Source: Legionella brunensis
Lineage (GTDB): Bacteria; Pseudomonadota; Gammaproteobacteria; Legionellales; Legionellaceae
Assembly: GCF_001467025.1 (NCBI RefSeq)
Contig: NZ_LNXV01000033.1
Coordinates: 160,973-224,972, forward strand
DNA: 64,000 nt
Reading direction: 5' to 3'
Shown here: piece by piece, positions 1 to 8,960 of the stretch
Numbering within the stretch: the stretch's first letter is position 1
How the letters are laid out: every line of letters begins with the position of its first letter
The notes under the pieces: generated by a model
Seen by the model: only the letters and a program-made list of their open reading frames with translations
Told to the model about the DNA's origin: nothing
The model's database searches: none
Made by a program: the position numbers and the translations under genes

Positions 1-1090
1 GGCCTTTGTTTTTGGTGTACTTGCGAATTTGGCGATGGAACCCCTCTACGATGTTCGTGGTGTAAATGATACGTCTTAGCTCTTCGGGGTATTTGAAGTA
101 TTGAGACAAAGCCTCCCAGTTATTATTCCATGACTTCATAACTGCTGGGTATTTCTTGCCCCATTTCTCCTCTAGTTCAAGCAAATGATGCTCAGCTAAA
201 TCTTTGCTAGAGGCCTTATACACAAGCTTTAAATCAGCCATGAATGCCTTTTGGTCTTTACTAACAACATACTTCAGGGAGTTCCGTATTTGGTGAACTA
301 CACATAGTTGGATTTCTGTTTTAGGAAAGACTTCAGCAATAGCTTCGGGAAAACCCTTAAGTCCATCGATACTCGCAATAAGAATATCTTCTACCCCTCG
401 TGCTTTAAGGTCATTTAAGACACCAAGCCAAAACCGCGCGCCTTCAGTTTCTGACAAATAAAGCCCTAAAATATCTTTCTTGCCCTCAGGAGTAACGGCA
501 AGGACCGTGTAAAATGCCTTACTTGTGACTTTGCCCTCAACACGTACTTTAAAATGCATCGCGTCTAAAAAGGCAATAGGATATATAGACTCTAAAGACC
601 TATTGCGCCATTCGGTAATCATAGGCAACAATTTATCCGTGATGAGGCTTATTTTAGCTGAGGATACGTCTAGACCATACATTTCAGCCAGGTGCTCACT
701 AATGGCTTCATAGCTCATACCTAGGGCATATAAGGCCAGCACTTTATTATCTAATGACTCATTCAATACTGTTTGGCGCTTCTTAACAATTTCAGGCTCA
801 AAAAGTCCTTCTCTGTCCCGTGGAGTGTCTAATTCAAAAATACCAGTTGTAGATTTCATTAGCTTCGATGTTTTGCCATTGCGACGATTGGTTAGTCCTG
901 AATCATGACAATCAGAAATGTGAGCCTCCATTTCACCTTCCAAGGCTGCTTCAAGAAGCTCTTTGATCAGAGGAGTTAAGATACCGTCTTTACCAGTAAG
1001 CAACTGGCCAGACTTTAATTGCGTTAAGGCTTCAGCCTTAAAATCATTGAAATCAAAATTCGATAAATCTATCTTTTTATTCTTACTCAT
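1..1090 (-). CDS. IS256-family (mutator-type) transposase, 3' end outside window
   Basis: The reading frame opens at the ATG ending at 1090 and stays open to the window edge, so about 363 residues are visible and the C-terminus is missing. It catalyses DDE-type transposition. Acidic residues of the expected type are seen in context: FLDAMHFKV (first Asp), ASIDGLKGFPEA (second Asp) and VEGFHRQIRK (Glu), with the Cys/His signature LCVVHQIRNS of mutator transposases between the last two. An SD-like AGAGGTG lies just upstream of the ATG. The visible part has no stop or frameshift, so the copy may be intact. It is the outermost gene of the left accessory region. Confidence 0.93.
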   Translation of the reverse strand, partial: MSKNKKIDLSNFDFNDFKAEALTQLKSGQLLTGKDGILTPLIKELLEAALEGEMEAHISDCHDSGLTNRRNGKTSKLMKSTTGIFELDTPRDREGLFEPEIVKKRQTVLNESLDNKVLALYALGMSYEAISEHLAEMYGLDVSSAKISLITDKLLPMITEWRNRSLESIYPIAFLDAMHFKVRVEGKVTSKAFYTVLAVTPEGKKDILGLYLSETEGARFWLGVLNDLKARGVEDILIASIDGLKGFPEAIAEVFPKTEIQLCVVHQIRNSLKYVVSKDQKAFMADLKLVYKASSKDLAEHHLLELEEKWGKKYPAVMKSWNNNWEALSQYFKYPEELRRIIYTTNIVEGFHRQIRKYTKNKG

Positions 1091-1175
1091 GGGCACCTCT
1101 TTTAAGTGTTGAAATTATAACAAGTTAAAAGAGATGACACAGTTATTTAAACACTACCTTTGCCGGACACCCTCT
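1..1175 (-). mobile_element. IS256-family insertion sequence, right part
   Basis: The transposase gene is followed outward by about 85 bp of non-coding DNA that ends in a terminal-repeat-like GGGTGTCCGGCAAAGGTAG (read on the minus strand, about 1156-1174). I take this as the IS end. The other end and the target duplication lie outside the window, so the boundary is approximate. Confidence 0.6.
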
Positions 1176-1311
1176 TATGGTTTTCATGATGGTTTGGAGC
1201 CGTCCGAAAGACCATATTTTTCTCTTTCTTTTTGCCTGGATGATTTTGTTGAGCTCATAGATTCAGCTAATGTTCTTCTCTCAATCACCTAAGAATGTCT
1301 TTACATTGCGA

Positions 1312-3135
1312 TTAAGATTTTAGTTTTTGAAATTTGTCGTTAACTTTAGCTTCTTTTGAAGTACTCATCTCTTGTTTCATCTCAACCATTGCTTCCATAA
1401 CCGCTGCTAACTTGAGTTTTACATCATCAAAACGTTTAGAGATAAATTCATCTTCATGACCATCAATCACTTCTCCAGTCCCAAGACCTCTTTCAAGAGC
1501 GCTGGTAACCTCACCAAACTCTGACTCAAACGCTGATAATAATTCATTATTCCCCCTTGTAGATTGCAAGACTCCATGCAATTTTTCCACTACATCTTCA
1601 GGAATATAAAGAGTACCTTCACTACATTTGCTATATTCACGTTTCGCAAGAGGTAATGAAAGTAGTTCATCAGCTTTGTGTTGACTCATCTGAAATATTT
1701 GTCTAACAGATTGCTTTAGTTCTAATGGAGTTAGTGACAAATTGCCATGTTTCAAAGATGCTAGAAGTTTATCACTAGCAGTCACCCTTCCATCTTTACT
1801 ATGTTCTTGCGCTGTCTCGATAGGAGTCTGTCCTTTCTCATTTTGCACTTCAAGACTAGCACCACACTCTAATAACTTTTTAATGAGATGTAGTGGCTCT
1901 TTTCTATAATTATAAAAATTCTGTACCGCATAGTGTAAGGCCGTCATGCCTTTTTTATCAGCACTATTAATATCAGCACCATGTTTTAATAATAAATCAA
2001 TGACACTATCATTACTTGGGCCACCAACGAGGACTTTTCCACAGCTTACCATTATTAGCTGTAACAAGGCTTTATTAGCTAGAATTGACTCTAGCAAGTC
2101 TTCATGGCTTTTAAATACGGACGGTTCTTTTAAACCTAAGAGAAGTTCTAATACGTCTCTATCTGTCAGTTGTTCTATAGGGTCTGCTCGATTTAAGATA
2201 CCACGGACACGTGTTAAGTAATTTTCTTGCTCTTTGCCTAAAATTCGACTTTCCTGTTCAACAAACCTTGCAACATTCTCTTCTTCAAGTGGCAGTTCTG
2301 GAAAGTTATCAATTTTTTTTAAATCTTTAATAGTTAGAATATCTCGACTTAAAGCTATTTTCACTATCAGTTCATCGCTGCCATCTTTATCTAGCATTGC
2401 ACGTGCATATTCTATGGTATTAACTTTTAATTCTTTAGCCGTTTTTGTTGAGGCAAATAAAGATTTTCGAACAGCAACTTGATATTGACCATGATAAAAA
2501 ATAACACTGTTTCCAGCCTTCCAAATATTTCCTGCCATTGATGTAATTGGGGATTCCGGCGCAAGTGATCGGGAGCCGGTCTGTGCATCTCGAGCATCCC
2601 ATGGTCCAGTCCCACCAAACGTGATTTCCGGATGTTTCACTGATACTCTTTCTAGAAATGTTTTTTCCTGTTGGTTCGCTGCAGCATCAAGCTGACTGTC
2701 TGTATTGCAACCTTCTAACGTCACAAAAATTTCACCATGATCTTTGGGCAATGCTTGCTTAAAATCAGATAGTAATTTATCAAAATTATTATCGTATAAA
2801 TGCTCACTTGGACCATGGCAATTACCCAAACCATAATAGCCACCATTACCATGCCCCATAATAAATAACTTCGGATTTTCTTCGAATATCTTGTTTAATT
2901 CATCTGGTAAGTCTCGTTTGAGTTCATCCCAACTATTATAGATTTTTGGGGCTTTATCACACTGCTCGAAAAAATAATACCTCAAATCGGAGCCCTCTAA
3001 ATAAACACCAATTGGAAGAAAGTGCTTAAACCGTTGTTTTAGATGAGGGTTCACCACCACACCTCTTTGCTCTTCAGGCATTGGATGATCTGGATCTGGT
3101 TTATATATTAAGATTTCTATTGCTGCATCTTTCAT
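1312..3135 (-). CDS. Ankyrin-repeat protein with putative N-terminal clan CD-like (His/Cys) peptidase domain; effector candidate
   Basis: 607 residues. Residues 86-100 form a hydrophobic strand followed by GHGNGG (His95), and residues 135-146 a second strand followed by EGCNTD (Cys143). This His-Gly then Cys layout after two beta strands resembles caspase-like, C80 and gingipain clan CD peptidases. Residues about 360-445 hold two or three ankyrin repeats, seen as LLLKHGADIN..GMTALHYAV and KKLLECGASLEVQNEKGQTPIETA. The C-terminus (about 540-607) is charged and helical. There is no signal peptide or membrane segment. Ankyrin proteins are a common class of Dot/Icm effectors in Legionella; that this is one, or that it cleaves a substrate, is inference. 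A downstream Met or another family is possible, but the ATG at 3135 fits the length. Confidence 0.75.
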   Translation of the reverse strand: MKDAAIEILIYKPDPDHPMPEEQRGVVVNPHLKQRFKHFLPIGVYLEGSDLRYYFFEQCDKAPKIYNSWDELKRDLPDELNKIFEENPKLFIMGHGNGGYYGLGNCHGPSEHLYDNNFDKLLSDFKQALPKDHGEIFVTLEGCNTDSQLDAAANQQEKTFLERVSVKHPEITFGGTGPWDARDAQTGSRSLAPESPITSMAGNIWKAGNSVIFYHGQYQVAVRKSLFASTKTAKELKVNTIEYARAMLDKDGSDELIVKIALSRDILTIKDLKKIDNFPELPLEEENVARFVEQESRILGKEQENYLTRVRGILNRADPIEQLTDRDVLELLLGLKEPSVFKSHEDLLESILANKALLQLIMVSCGKVLVGGPSNDSVIDLLLKHGADINSADKKGMTALHYAVQNFYNYRKEPLHLIKKLLECGASLEVQNEKGQTPIETAQEHSKDGRVTASDKLLASLKHGNLSLTPLELKQSVRQIFQMSQHKADELLSLPLAKREYSKCSEGTLYIPEDVVEKLHGVLQSTRGNNELLSAFESEFGEVTSALERGLGTGEVIDGHEDEFISKRFDDVKLKLAAVMEAMVEMKQEMSTSKEAKVNDKFQKLKS

Positions 3136-3372
3136 GGTTCAACTCCACAATATTACTTCATGCTAATAGTTGATTTTATCAAGAATACTCAGCTTAAATG
3201 TATACAAATTGTACAAATAAGCTCATTTTAAAATGATTCTTTTGTCGAGAGATATGATTATAGATTTGCGGTATATTTCGTGAAGCTCTCATAAGAGGAT
3301 AAAGAATTTTTTAACAACGAGATTGGGGCTTTTTTGTAAGTCCTATATAAAATTGGCGACTATGGCCTGTGT

Positions 3373-4065
3373 TTATTCCCAAGCCGAAGATACAAATACA
3401 TATCCTTTTTTATGAATTGTTTTTATCCGATAGGGCTTTTTACTATTATCACCCAATGCTTTCCTTAAACGTGATATTTTCAAATCAATACCTCTGTCCA
3501 CCCCATCATATTCGTGTCCAGAAAGAGCATACATAATGCTATCTCTACTAAGCAATCTATCATGATTCTTAACCAACAAAGCAAGCATTACAAAGTCACT
3601 GCTACTTATTGAAATTTCTTCATTAAAGAGATGAACACTCTTAGTACTAAAATTGATAGAAAAATTGCCAAATTGAAATTGATTTTGATTATTAGCTAAA
3701 TTAGGTCTACGCAATAATGCCTCTATCCTTGCTTTTAAAACCTCGTCTGCAACAGGTTTAGTTAGGTAGTCATCAGCACCTAAGTTTAAAGAGGATACTT
3801 CACTCTCAATATCATTAACTGCTGTTAACATGAGTATTTTCCCCAAGTATTCATCTCTAATGGTGTGACATATTTGATCTCCATTCATGCCAGGAAGCAT
3901 TATATCTAATATTACTATGCCAGGTTGTTCACGAATAATGCGATAGACAGCTCTATCACCGCGTTTTTCAATCATTACATCATAACCTGCTTCTTGTAGG
4001 CTTTCTTTGAGGTAAGTTGCTAACTTAAGGTTATCTTCCACAAGCAATATTGATTTATCTTTCAT
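3373..4065 (-). CDS. OmpR/PhoB-family response regulator, orphan
   Basis: 230 residues. The receiver domain (about 4-115) has the acidic pair Glu10-Asp11, phosphoacceptor Asp54 in VILDIMLPGMNG, Thr81 and Lys103 in the LTKPV motif, so all switch residues are present. The winged-helix domain (about 130-228) ends in the typical VDRGIDLKISRLRKALGD and IKTIHKKGYVF. It should bind DNA as a dimer after phosphorylation. No histidine kinase lies next to it: the neighbours are an ankyrin protein and a Zn-motif protein of unknown function. The partner must be elsewhere, or it works without one. The domain pattern is RstA/OmpR-like, but I cannot assign an orthologue. Confidence 0.93.
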   Translation of the reverse strand: MKDKSILLVEDNLKLATYLKESLQEAGYDVMIEKRGDRAVYRIIREQPGIVILDIMLPGMNGDQICHTIRDEYLGKILMLTAVNDIESEVSSLNLGADDYLTKPVADEVLKARIEALLRRPNLANNQNQFQFGNFSINFSTKSVHLFNEEISISSSDFVMLALLVKNHDRLLSRDSIMYALSGHEYDGVDRGIDLKISRLRKALGDNSKKPYRIKTIHKKGYVFVSSAWE

Positions 4066-4260
4066 TCGTTCTGTCTAAACCTCAAACAAATTAGTCTGAA
4101 ATGCTGTTTATGCTAAGTTTTACATAGATGTAAGGATGTACGCAAACATAGGGCAAGAGTGTACATTTTATATACAAATGGTCTTTTTTAATCCAGTAAA
4201 ATATCAGGTAAGTTAATCCTTATTTGAAATGAAATCATTAGAACTTACTGGAGTATTCTC

Positions 4261-5106
4261 ATGAAAAAAGCCAACGAACAACATCAGCCTGTTCCTGAAT
4301 CTATAACGACAGATGGCCCCCAAACTTCTTCTATAGCACTAGCCCTCCAACAATTTAGAAAAGAAGAAGAAAGAAAAGCAGCTGCTGAGGAGGCTGCAAA
4401 AGTACGCTGTTCAGTTTGTTTTAAAGAAATCGCACCTAAGCGCCTTTGTTCTGGGCATGGAGGTGGTAATGACAGCAAAGATGATAGTGCTACCTCTGAT
4501 AGGACATCCGAGGAAAAAGCGAGTCCAAGGGAAAATAACTCTCTCACTAAACCACGCAAAGTAGCAGAGACTGCGGATGAATTGATGGGTAAGTTTGACT
4601 CAGGGTCTTTAGATGAGGAAAATTTTGACCCGGGAATAATTGAGGCATTGATAGCCCAAGGACGATTGCTGATTGAGAATGATCGCAAATCAATGACGCT
4701 AGCTATTCAATTGCTTTGTGAGCCTAATTCATTAACTGAAGAACAACGAGAAGAATTAAAAAAATTCATGGAAGCGATTATAACATCCTTCAATAAGTTT
4801 AAAGAAGAAAATCATCTTTCCGATGACTGTATCCACATCACTCGGGATGAGAAAGGTAACCTACTTTCCCTACGGATTAGCATGCCTACATTAACCTTAT
4901 ACGATGCGTTTATCCAACGGCTAGCAAATAATTTAGTGCCCACAACACAAGAGAAGAATGAAGTCACAAAAGAGCAAAGTTTTGCTCCTAATCCACTTTC
5001 AATGGAACCCAAACCCTCTCCTTCTAATACAAGAGAGAACGTTGAAAAGATTCAGGAAAAACAAGAAATTTTTAATCCATCCCCTTTAAGCATGCAACCA
5101 TGGTAA
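4261..5106 (+). CDS. Uncharacterised protein with CxxC-CxxH zinc-like motif; effector candidate
   Basis: 281 residues, not recognised as a named family. The N-terminus is helical and charged (EERKAAAEEAAK). Cys50, Cys53, Cys63 and His66 form CxxC-x9-CxxH, a likely single zinc site. Residues 67-120 are Ser/Asp/Lys-rich and look disordered; 120-235 is a mixed globular segment. The tail contains two copies of a short motif, NPLSMEP (about 248-254) and NPSPLSMQP at the extreme end. There is no signal peptide or membrane helix. The gene stands alone, divergent from the response regulator; a GGAG lies 8 bases before the ATG. The composition and isolated position fit a Legionella-specific effector, but that is inference. 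Confidence 0.7.
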   Translation: MKKANEQHQPVPESITTDGPQTSSIALALQQFRKEEERKAAAEEAAKVRCSVCFKEIAPKRLCSGHGGGNDSKDDSATSDRTSEEKASPRENNSLTKPRKVAETADELMGKFDSGSLDEENFDPGIIEALIAQGRLLIENDRKSMTLAIQLLCEPNSLTEEQREELKKFMEAIITSFNKFKEENHLSDDCIHITRDEKGNLLSLRISMPTLTLYDAFIQRLANNLVPTTQEKNEVTKEQSFAPNPLSMEPKPSPSNTRENVEKIQEKQEIFNPSPLSMQPW

Positions 5107-5139
5107 AAACCACAATTCACAAGAACAATGTAAAACCTA

Positions 5140-5168
5140 CTGTCTTGAAATAATTTATTTCAAGACAG
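5140..5168. terminator. Perfect 13-bp dyad between convergent genes
   Basis: CTGTCTTGAAATA and its exact complement flank a 3-nt loop. The dyad sits between the Zn-motif gene and the APC permease gene, which converge here. There is no long T-run on either side, so termination strength is uncertain. Confidence 0.55.
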
Positions 5169-5222
5169 TCATTGATATCTAACAAGGAAAGACGAATGCT
5201 AAAGTACGGATGGTAATCATCT

Positions 5223-6800
5223 TTACTTAGTCCGCACTATATTTCTATTAACATTTTCAGCCACCAATTTTTGTGTATAAGCACTAGGCTTTCTGGATAA
5301 TATGGCGAGACAAAATATAAGCAAGCTAAAAAATAACAAATATACTAGATCCCAATACTGAGGCAAAAGACGCTTGCCACCATAATTCCCTAGATAGGAG
5401 AAGACACCAAGGCCAAAAAGATAAAATATAAACCAAAATGATTGTTTTCCATCAAGCTCGCGATAGGTTTTTTTCATCAAACAATAGAGAAAGGAGCCCA
5501 GCAATCCCAGGATAATGATCACCAATAATTTTCGAACACTATGATAACCAGACCAATAAACACCAACCGTACAAATATAAAAACCAATAAAGGCAACAAA
5601 GTTACCAGCCCTCAACCAAAAAGGTCGTTTGTACTTTGGTAATTGCCTACGTAAGCAAACAAGACAAATGGGTCCGATTGTATAACTAACCATTAATATT
5701 GCCACAAGAAAAGCTGACATTTCCTGCCACCCATGTAATACAAGCGACATGATAGCAGCGAGCGCAAAATTCACACCTAGACTAACCCAGGGTACTTGGT
5801 ATCTATTTCGTTGTGTAAGAATTTTAGATATATGAACTACTGAACCCATGCTGCTTAGCATATGAGCAGCGGTTGTTGAATAAACCAGCCCGGTCGAATA
5901 AGGGGATATGAAAGCATCAACATACAATAAAATACTTAACCAAAACAATCCTGCTAGCGCTGCCAAGGCTGCGAATGGTCCTGCATCACCAGTAAAGGAT
6001 AAATTCATCCAACCCTTTGCAAGTGATTGTTCACTAACACTGCCGATAAAAGACCACTGTAGCCCGGTGTAAAGTAAGCTTGTTAATAATAATGAGCCTC
6101 CCAAAATCAGGGGAATATACTGCCCTGGTTTTTCAAGCTCGCCCATCATAATTATCACTTGCCTAAATCCTAATAAGGAAAAAAGTACACCTCCACTTGA
6201 CATTGCAGCCATCACTCCCTCCCAGCCATAGGGAATGAAGCCGTATTGATAAAAATTATCTGAGTTGTAAGCTACTATAATTAAGGTCACGATGGTAATA
6301 ATAGGGATGATTATTTTCCATACAGTAAAGATTGCATTAATTCGCGCAAATAAACCAATACCAAAATAATTAAACAAAACAAAGCTCATTAGTACAACCA
6401 GTGACAGCCCATAACCTAATGAGGTATTTCTATAATACGCACCGTAATGGTTTACCAAACCCGGAATATAATTACTGGCATATTGAATAACGCCCTGAGT
6501 TTCGATAACGGGAAGAATAGCTAGAGCAAACCAAGTCAAACTATTCATAATGACGCATGTTAAGCGCCCATGAGTATATAAGGGCAAGCAAGCTAAGCTA
6601 TCTGCCTGCGGAAACATCGTGCTTAACTCAGCATAGGATAAGGCTACAAATAAAAGCAAAAAACCAGCCAGTGGCCAAGCAAAAATAGCTGCAGGCCCAG
6701 CAAAATGAGCAGAATATAACGAGCCAAATAGCCAACCTGAACCCACCATGCTAGTTATTGAAATCCAAAACAAACTCCAAGCACTTAAATTTTTATTCAT
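5223..6800 (-). CDS. APC-superfamily amino acid permease
   Basis: 525 residues with about 12-14 hydrophobic segments throughout, so an integral inner-membrane protein. The N-terminus SMVGSGWLFGS..HFAGPAAIFAWPLAG is the classical APC unwound first helix plus second helix, and YAELSTMFPQAD follows as expected. It probably imports an amino acid, or exchanges one, using the proton gradient; amino acids are the main carbon source of Legionella. The substrate cannot be read from sequence. It is monocistronic by context: 5' space of about 220 bp, and a convergent gene on the other side. The closest groups I recall are YveA-like and glutamate/aspartate APC carriers. Confidence 0.88.
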   Translation of the reverse strand: MNKNLSAWSLFWISITSMVGSGWLFGSLYSAHFAGPAAIFAWPLAGFLLLFVALSYAELSTMFPQADSLACLPLYTHGRLTCVIMNSLTWFALAILPVIETQGVIQYASNYIPGLVNHYGAYYRNTSLGYGLSLVVLMSFVLFNYFGIGLFARINAIFTVWKIIIPIITIVTLIIVAYNSDNFYQYGFIPYGWEGVMAAMSSGGVLFSLLGFRQVIIMMGELEKPGQYIPLILGGSLLLTSLLYTGLQWSFIGSVSEQSLAKGWMNLSFTGDAGPFAALAALAGLFWLSILLYVDAFISPYSTGLVYSTTAAHMLSSMGSVVHISKILTQRNRYQVPWVSLGVNFALAAIMSLVLHGWQEMSAFLVAILMVSYTIGPICLVCLRRQLPKYKRPFWLRAGNFVAFIGFYICTVGVYWSGYHSVRKLLVIIILGLLGSFLYCLMKKTYRELDGKQSFWFIFYLFGLGVFSYLGNYGGKRLLPQYWDLVYLLFFSLLIFCLAILSRKPSAYTQKLVAENVNRNIVRTK

Positions 6801-7025
6801 CGGGGTTCCGTATGTCCATATAACGTTGACGCAAAGATAATAGCTCAGTTAGAGAGCTAAACTAGTATATAAATTTTACCTCACAAACAAAAATATTTAC
6901 CACCACTCTATAATAGCAAGATGATAATAATTTATTGCAATTTTAAGACCTTGAGATAATAAATGCTGATTCAATCCAATTATTATCCAACCACTGAAAA
7001 AAATTACAATTTATCAAGTTAACCA

Positions 7026-7286
7026 ATGAATTTGAACATTGGACGTATAGTAATAATCAGCTCAACCAAGCAGATATGGACCTGTTATTTGCATGGCTTG
7101 ATAGTGATGAAAATTCCAGATTACGAGGATTTTTTAGCTTTAGCACAAGAAGTGGGGACATTAGGCTATAAAACAGCCATCGATGTGCCAATTTCAGAAG
7201 AGGATTTTGCAAACAGAAAGGTTGCCAATTATTTTGAGAATTGGTTGAAAAGGAAATTAGCTCAAAGTCAGCTGATACAGATTTGA
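7026..7286 (+). other. Small ORF, possibly half of a frameshifted or degenerate gene
   Basis: The open frame gives 86 residues; an internal ATG at 7107 gives MKIPDYEDFLALAQEVGTLG.. to the same stop. No family is recognised and no good SD is seen. The -1 neighbouring frame just upstream (about 6995-7130) also reads as sensible protein (..HWTYSNNQLNQADMDLLFAW..) and meets this one at a run of six T (about 7129-7134). So the true gene may be one frame broken at the T-run, or a decayed remnant between the permease and the LysR gene. It could also be non-coding. Confidence 0.3.
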
Positions 7287-7352
7287 CAATCGGACTCACT
7301 ATCTAATTGGAGATGCCCAGGATCACCTGCCCGAGCTAAGCTTAACATTAAT

Positions 7353-8198
7353 TTATGGGGTAGGAGTCATTAAGGCGTTGATAACTGCTTGTTGTAAATT
7401 TGTATAACAATCCTGCTTATAACGCATTGAATAAAGAGGGATATTCAATGATATTCTATTTACAACCTCTCTGAGTCCAGGCTCTTGAGCCAGTACTTGA
7501 TAAGGTAAAACCGCTCGCCCAATACCTAATTTAGCTGCTTCGATGATTAAATGGATATTATCCAGATAATGTTGACGCCATACAGGGGGCTTTACTTGTT
7601 GTTGTTGTAAAAAAATATGGGTAATTTCATCATCGAGATCATGATCAAGGTAAACCTCTTCACCCCTTTCTTCGTAGGTGATTGATTCGACTAAAACATA
7701 AGTCTCTATCCCAATTTGAATAGTCTCAATAAATTTATTATTAACTCTATTTGTTGAGACAATAAAATCCACCAGATTAGTCTCCAAAGCGCCAGGCAAT
7801 TCTTTTAACTCAAACTCCATTAATTCTAATTTGACATTCGCATGTTCAGCTAACAGCGATGCTAAAGCTGGCAATACAAAAAAACGAAGTGCCGTAGCAA
7901 TGCCACCTATACGGACAATGCCACTTAATCCCTTTTTATTGTTCGTTGCAATTTGTTCCAAGCATTCATTTTCAAGCGCATTTTTTTGAAGACAGTATCT
8001 AAGTAAATGATGTCCCGCATTAGTAAGGGCAACAGATTTAGTGTTTCGAACAAATAGATAACCTAATTTGCGTTCGAGCTTGCCTATTCTTTGACTTAAC
8101 GCAGATTGAGTAATGCAAAGAAACTGAGCTGCTTTGGTAAAATTTAAATAAGTAGCCACGGCTAGAAAAGCGTCTAATTGCGAAGAAGGCAGGCTCAT
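7353..8198 (-). CDS. LysR-family transcriptional regulator
   Basis: 281 residues. The winged HTH occupies residues about 5-62: LDAFLAVATYLNFTKAAQFL, then ITQSALSQRIGKLERKLG, the recognition helix, and LFVRN..VALTNAGHHLL. The rest is the periplasmic-binding-like effector domain with the usual VRIGGIATA and IIEAAKLGIGRAVLPY elements. The fold is closest to ArgP/LysG-type regulators that control amino-acid export or synthesis, but the ligand is unknown. It is transcribed divergently from the YqcI/YcgG-GNAT pair with about 100 bp between them, the standard arrangement for a LysR protein controlling its neighbour, so those two genes are its likely targets. The start has no clear SD. Confidence 0.92.
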   Translation of the reverse strand: MSLPSSQLDAFLAVATYLNFTKAAQFLCITQSALSQRIGKLERKLGYLFVRNTKSVALTNAGHHLLRYCLQKNALENECLEQIATNNKKGLSGIVRIGGIATALRFFVLPALASLLAEHANVKLELMEFELKELPGALETNLVDFIVSTNRVNNKFIETIQIGIETYVLVESITYEERGEEVYLDHDLDDEITHIFLQQQQVKPPVWRQHYLDNIHLIIEAAKLGIGRAVLPYQVLAQEPGLREVVNRISLNIPLYSMRYKQDCYTNLQQAVINALMTPTP

Positions 8199-8297
8199 TA
8201 TTTAAATTAATAAGTGAATAATAATTATTAATTTTACTGAACCAACTGCTACTAGTAAAGTTTCTCAAATAAGTAATGCTTCTTTAAAGGTATTCTG

Positions 8298-8960
8298 ATG
8301 CATGACGTTGAGAGAATGTTTCGCGAGAAAATTTTAGCAGAAAATTTTTCTTGTGTAGGTGCTAAAGCATCTATTAACCGCTTAACCTATCAATTTTGCT
8401 TATTAGATAAAATGGCTTCTGATGAATCAACGGGAGAACTTTATCAAGCACTTCAATATTTCGCGAGCGCCCGTACAACACTTGATAAACATTTTGCTAG
8501 CTTTATTGCCTGTTTTGCCAATCATTGCAATATTAAGCCTGAGGAGTTTGAAAATTTACTTTGGCTGCAGTTGCAAATGCTCCATGAGGTTGACCAATTC
8601 CCATGGGATAAAAGCGTTTCGAAGGATGTTAATAATCCTCGTTTTTCTTTTAGTATTGCCGGCCAATCTTATTTTATTATCGGTCTTTGTCCTAACCACC
8701 CCCGAAAATGCCGTGATTTTTATTACCCCACGCTCGTATTTAATTCACATCATCAATTTAATTTTCTTAAGCAGAGCCAATTATTTTACAAAATCCAAAA
8801 AACCGTTCGAGCTCGGGAGTTACACTATAGTGGCAGCATCAACCCTAATTTGATCGAGTTTGAAGGACATAGTGAAGCACTTCAATACTCTGGTTTTAAA
8901 GCAAGTTTATCGAAACAGTGTCCCTTTAATTTTACTAGCAAAGAGAAAGAATCATGCTAG
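8298..8960 (+). CDS. YqcI/YcgG family protein (GntA-type heme oxygenase family)
   Basis: 220 residues. The family is recognised from NPRFSFSIAGQSYFIIGLCPNHPRKCRDFYYP.., then LVFNSHHQF, and the C-terminal SINPNLIEFEGHSEALQYSGF..CPFN. Characterised relatives include GntA, a heme-dependent N-hydroxylase acting on L-enduracididine in guanitoxin synthesis, so an amino-acid or guanidine hydroxylation is possible here; the substrate is not known. The length is close to that of the family. AAAGG lies about 9 bases before the ATG at 8298. It overlaps the next gene by 7 bp, so the two are translationally coupled, and it is divergent from a LysR gene. Confidence 0.82.
   Translation: MHDVERMFREKILAENFSCVGAKASINRLTYQFCLLDKMASDESTGELYQALQYFASARTTLDKHFASFIACFANHCNIKPEEFENLLWLQLQMLHEVDQFPWDKSVSKDVNNPRFSFSIAGQSYFIIGLCPNHPRKCRDFYYPTLVFNSHHQFNFLKQSQLFYKIQKTVRARELHYSGSINPNLIEFEGHSEALQYSGFKASLSKQCPFNFTSKEKESC

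Noticed and set aside
525-713. 62-residue plus-strand frame inside the transposase
   Set aside because: It is antisense to a conserved transposase core; no support for translation.
7026-7286. Idea that the small ORF is SdhE or another named small protein
   Set aside because: No conserved SdhE RGxxE motif or other signature is seen in either frame.
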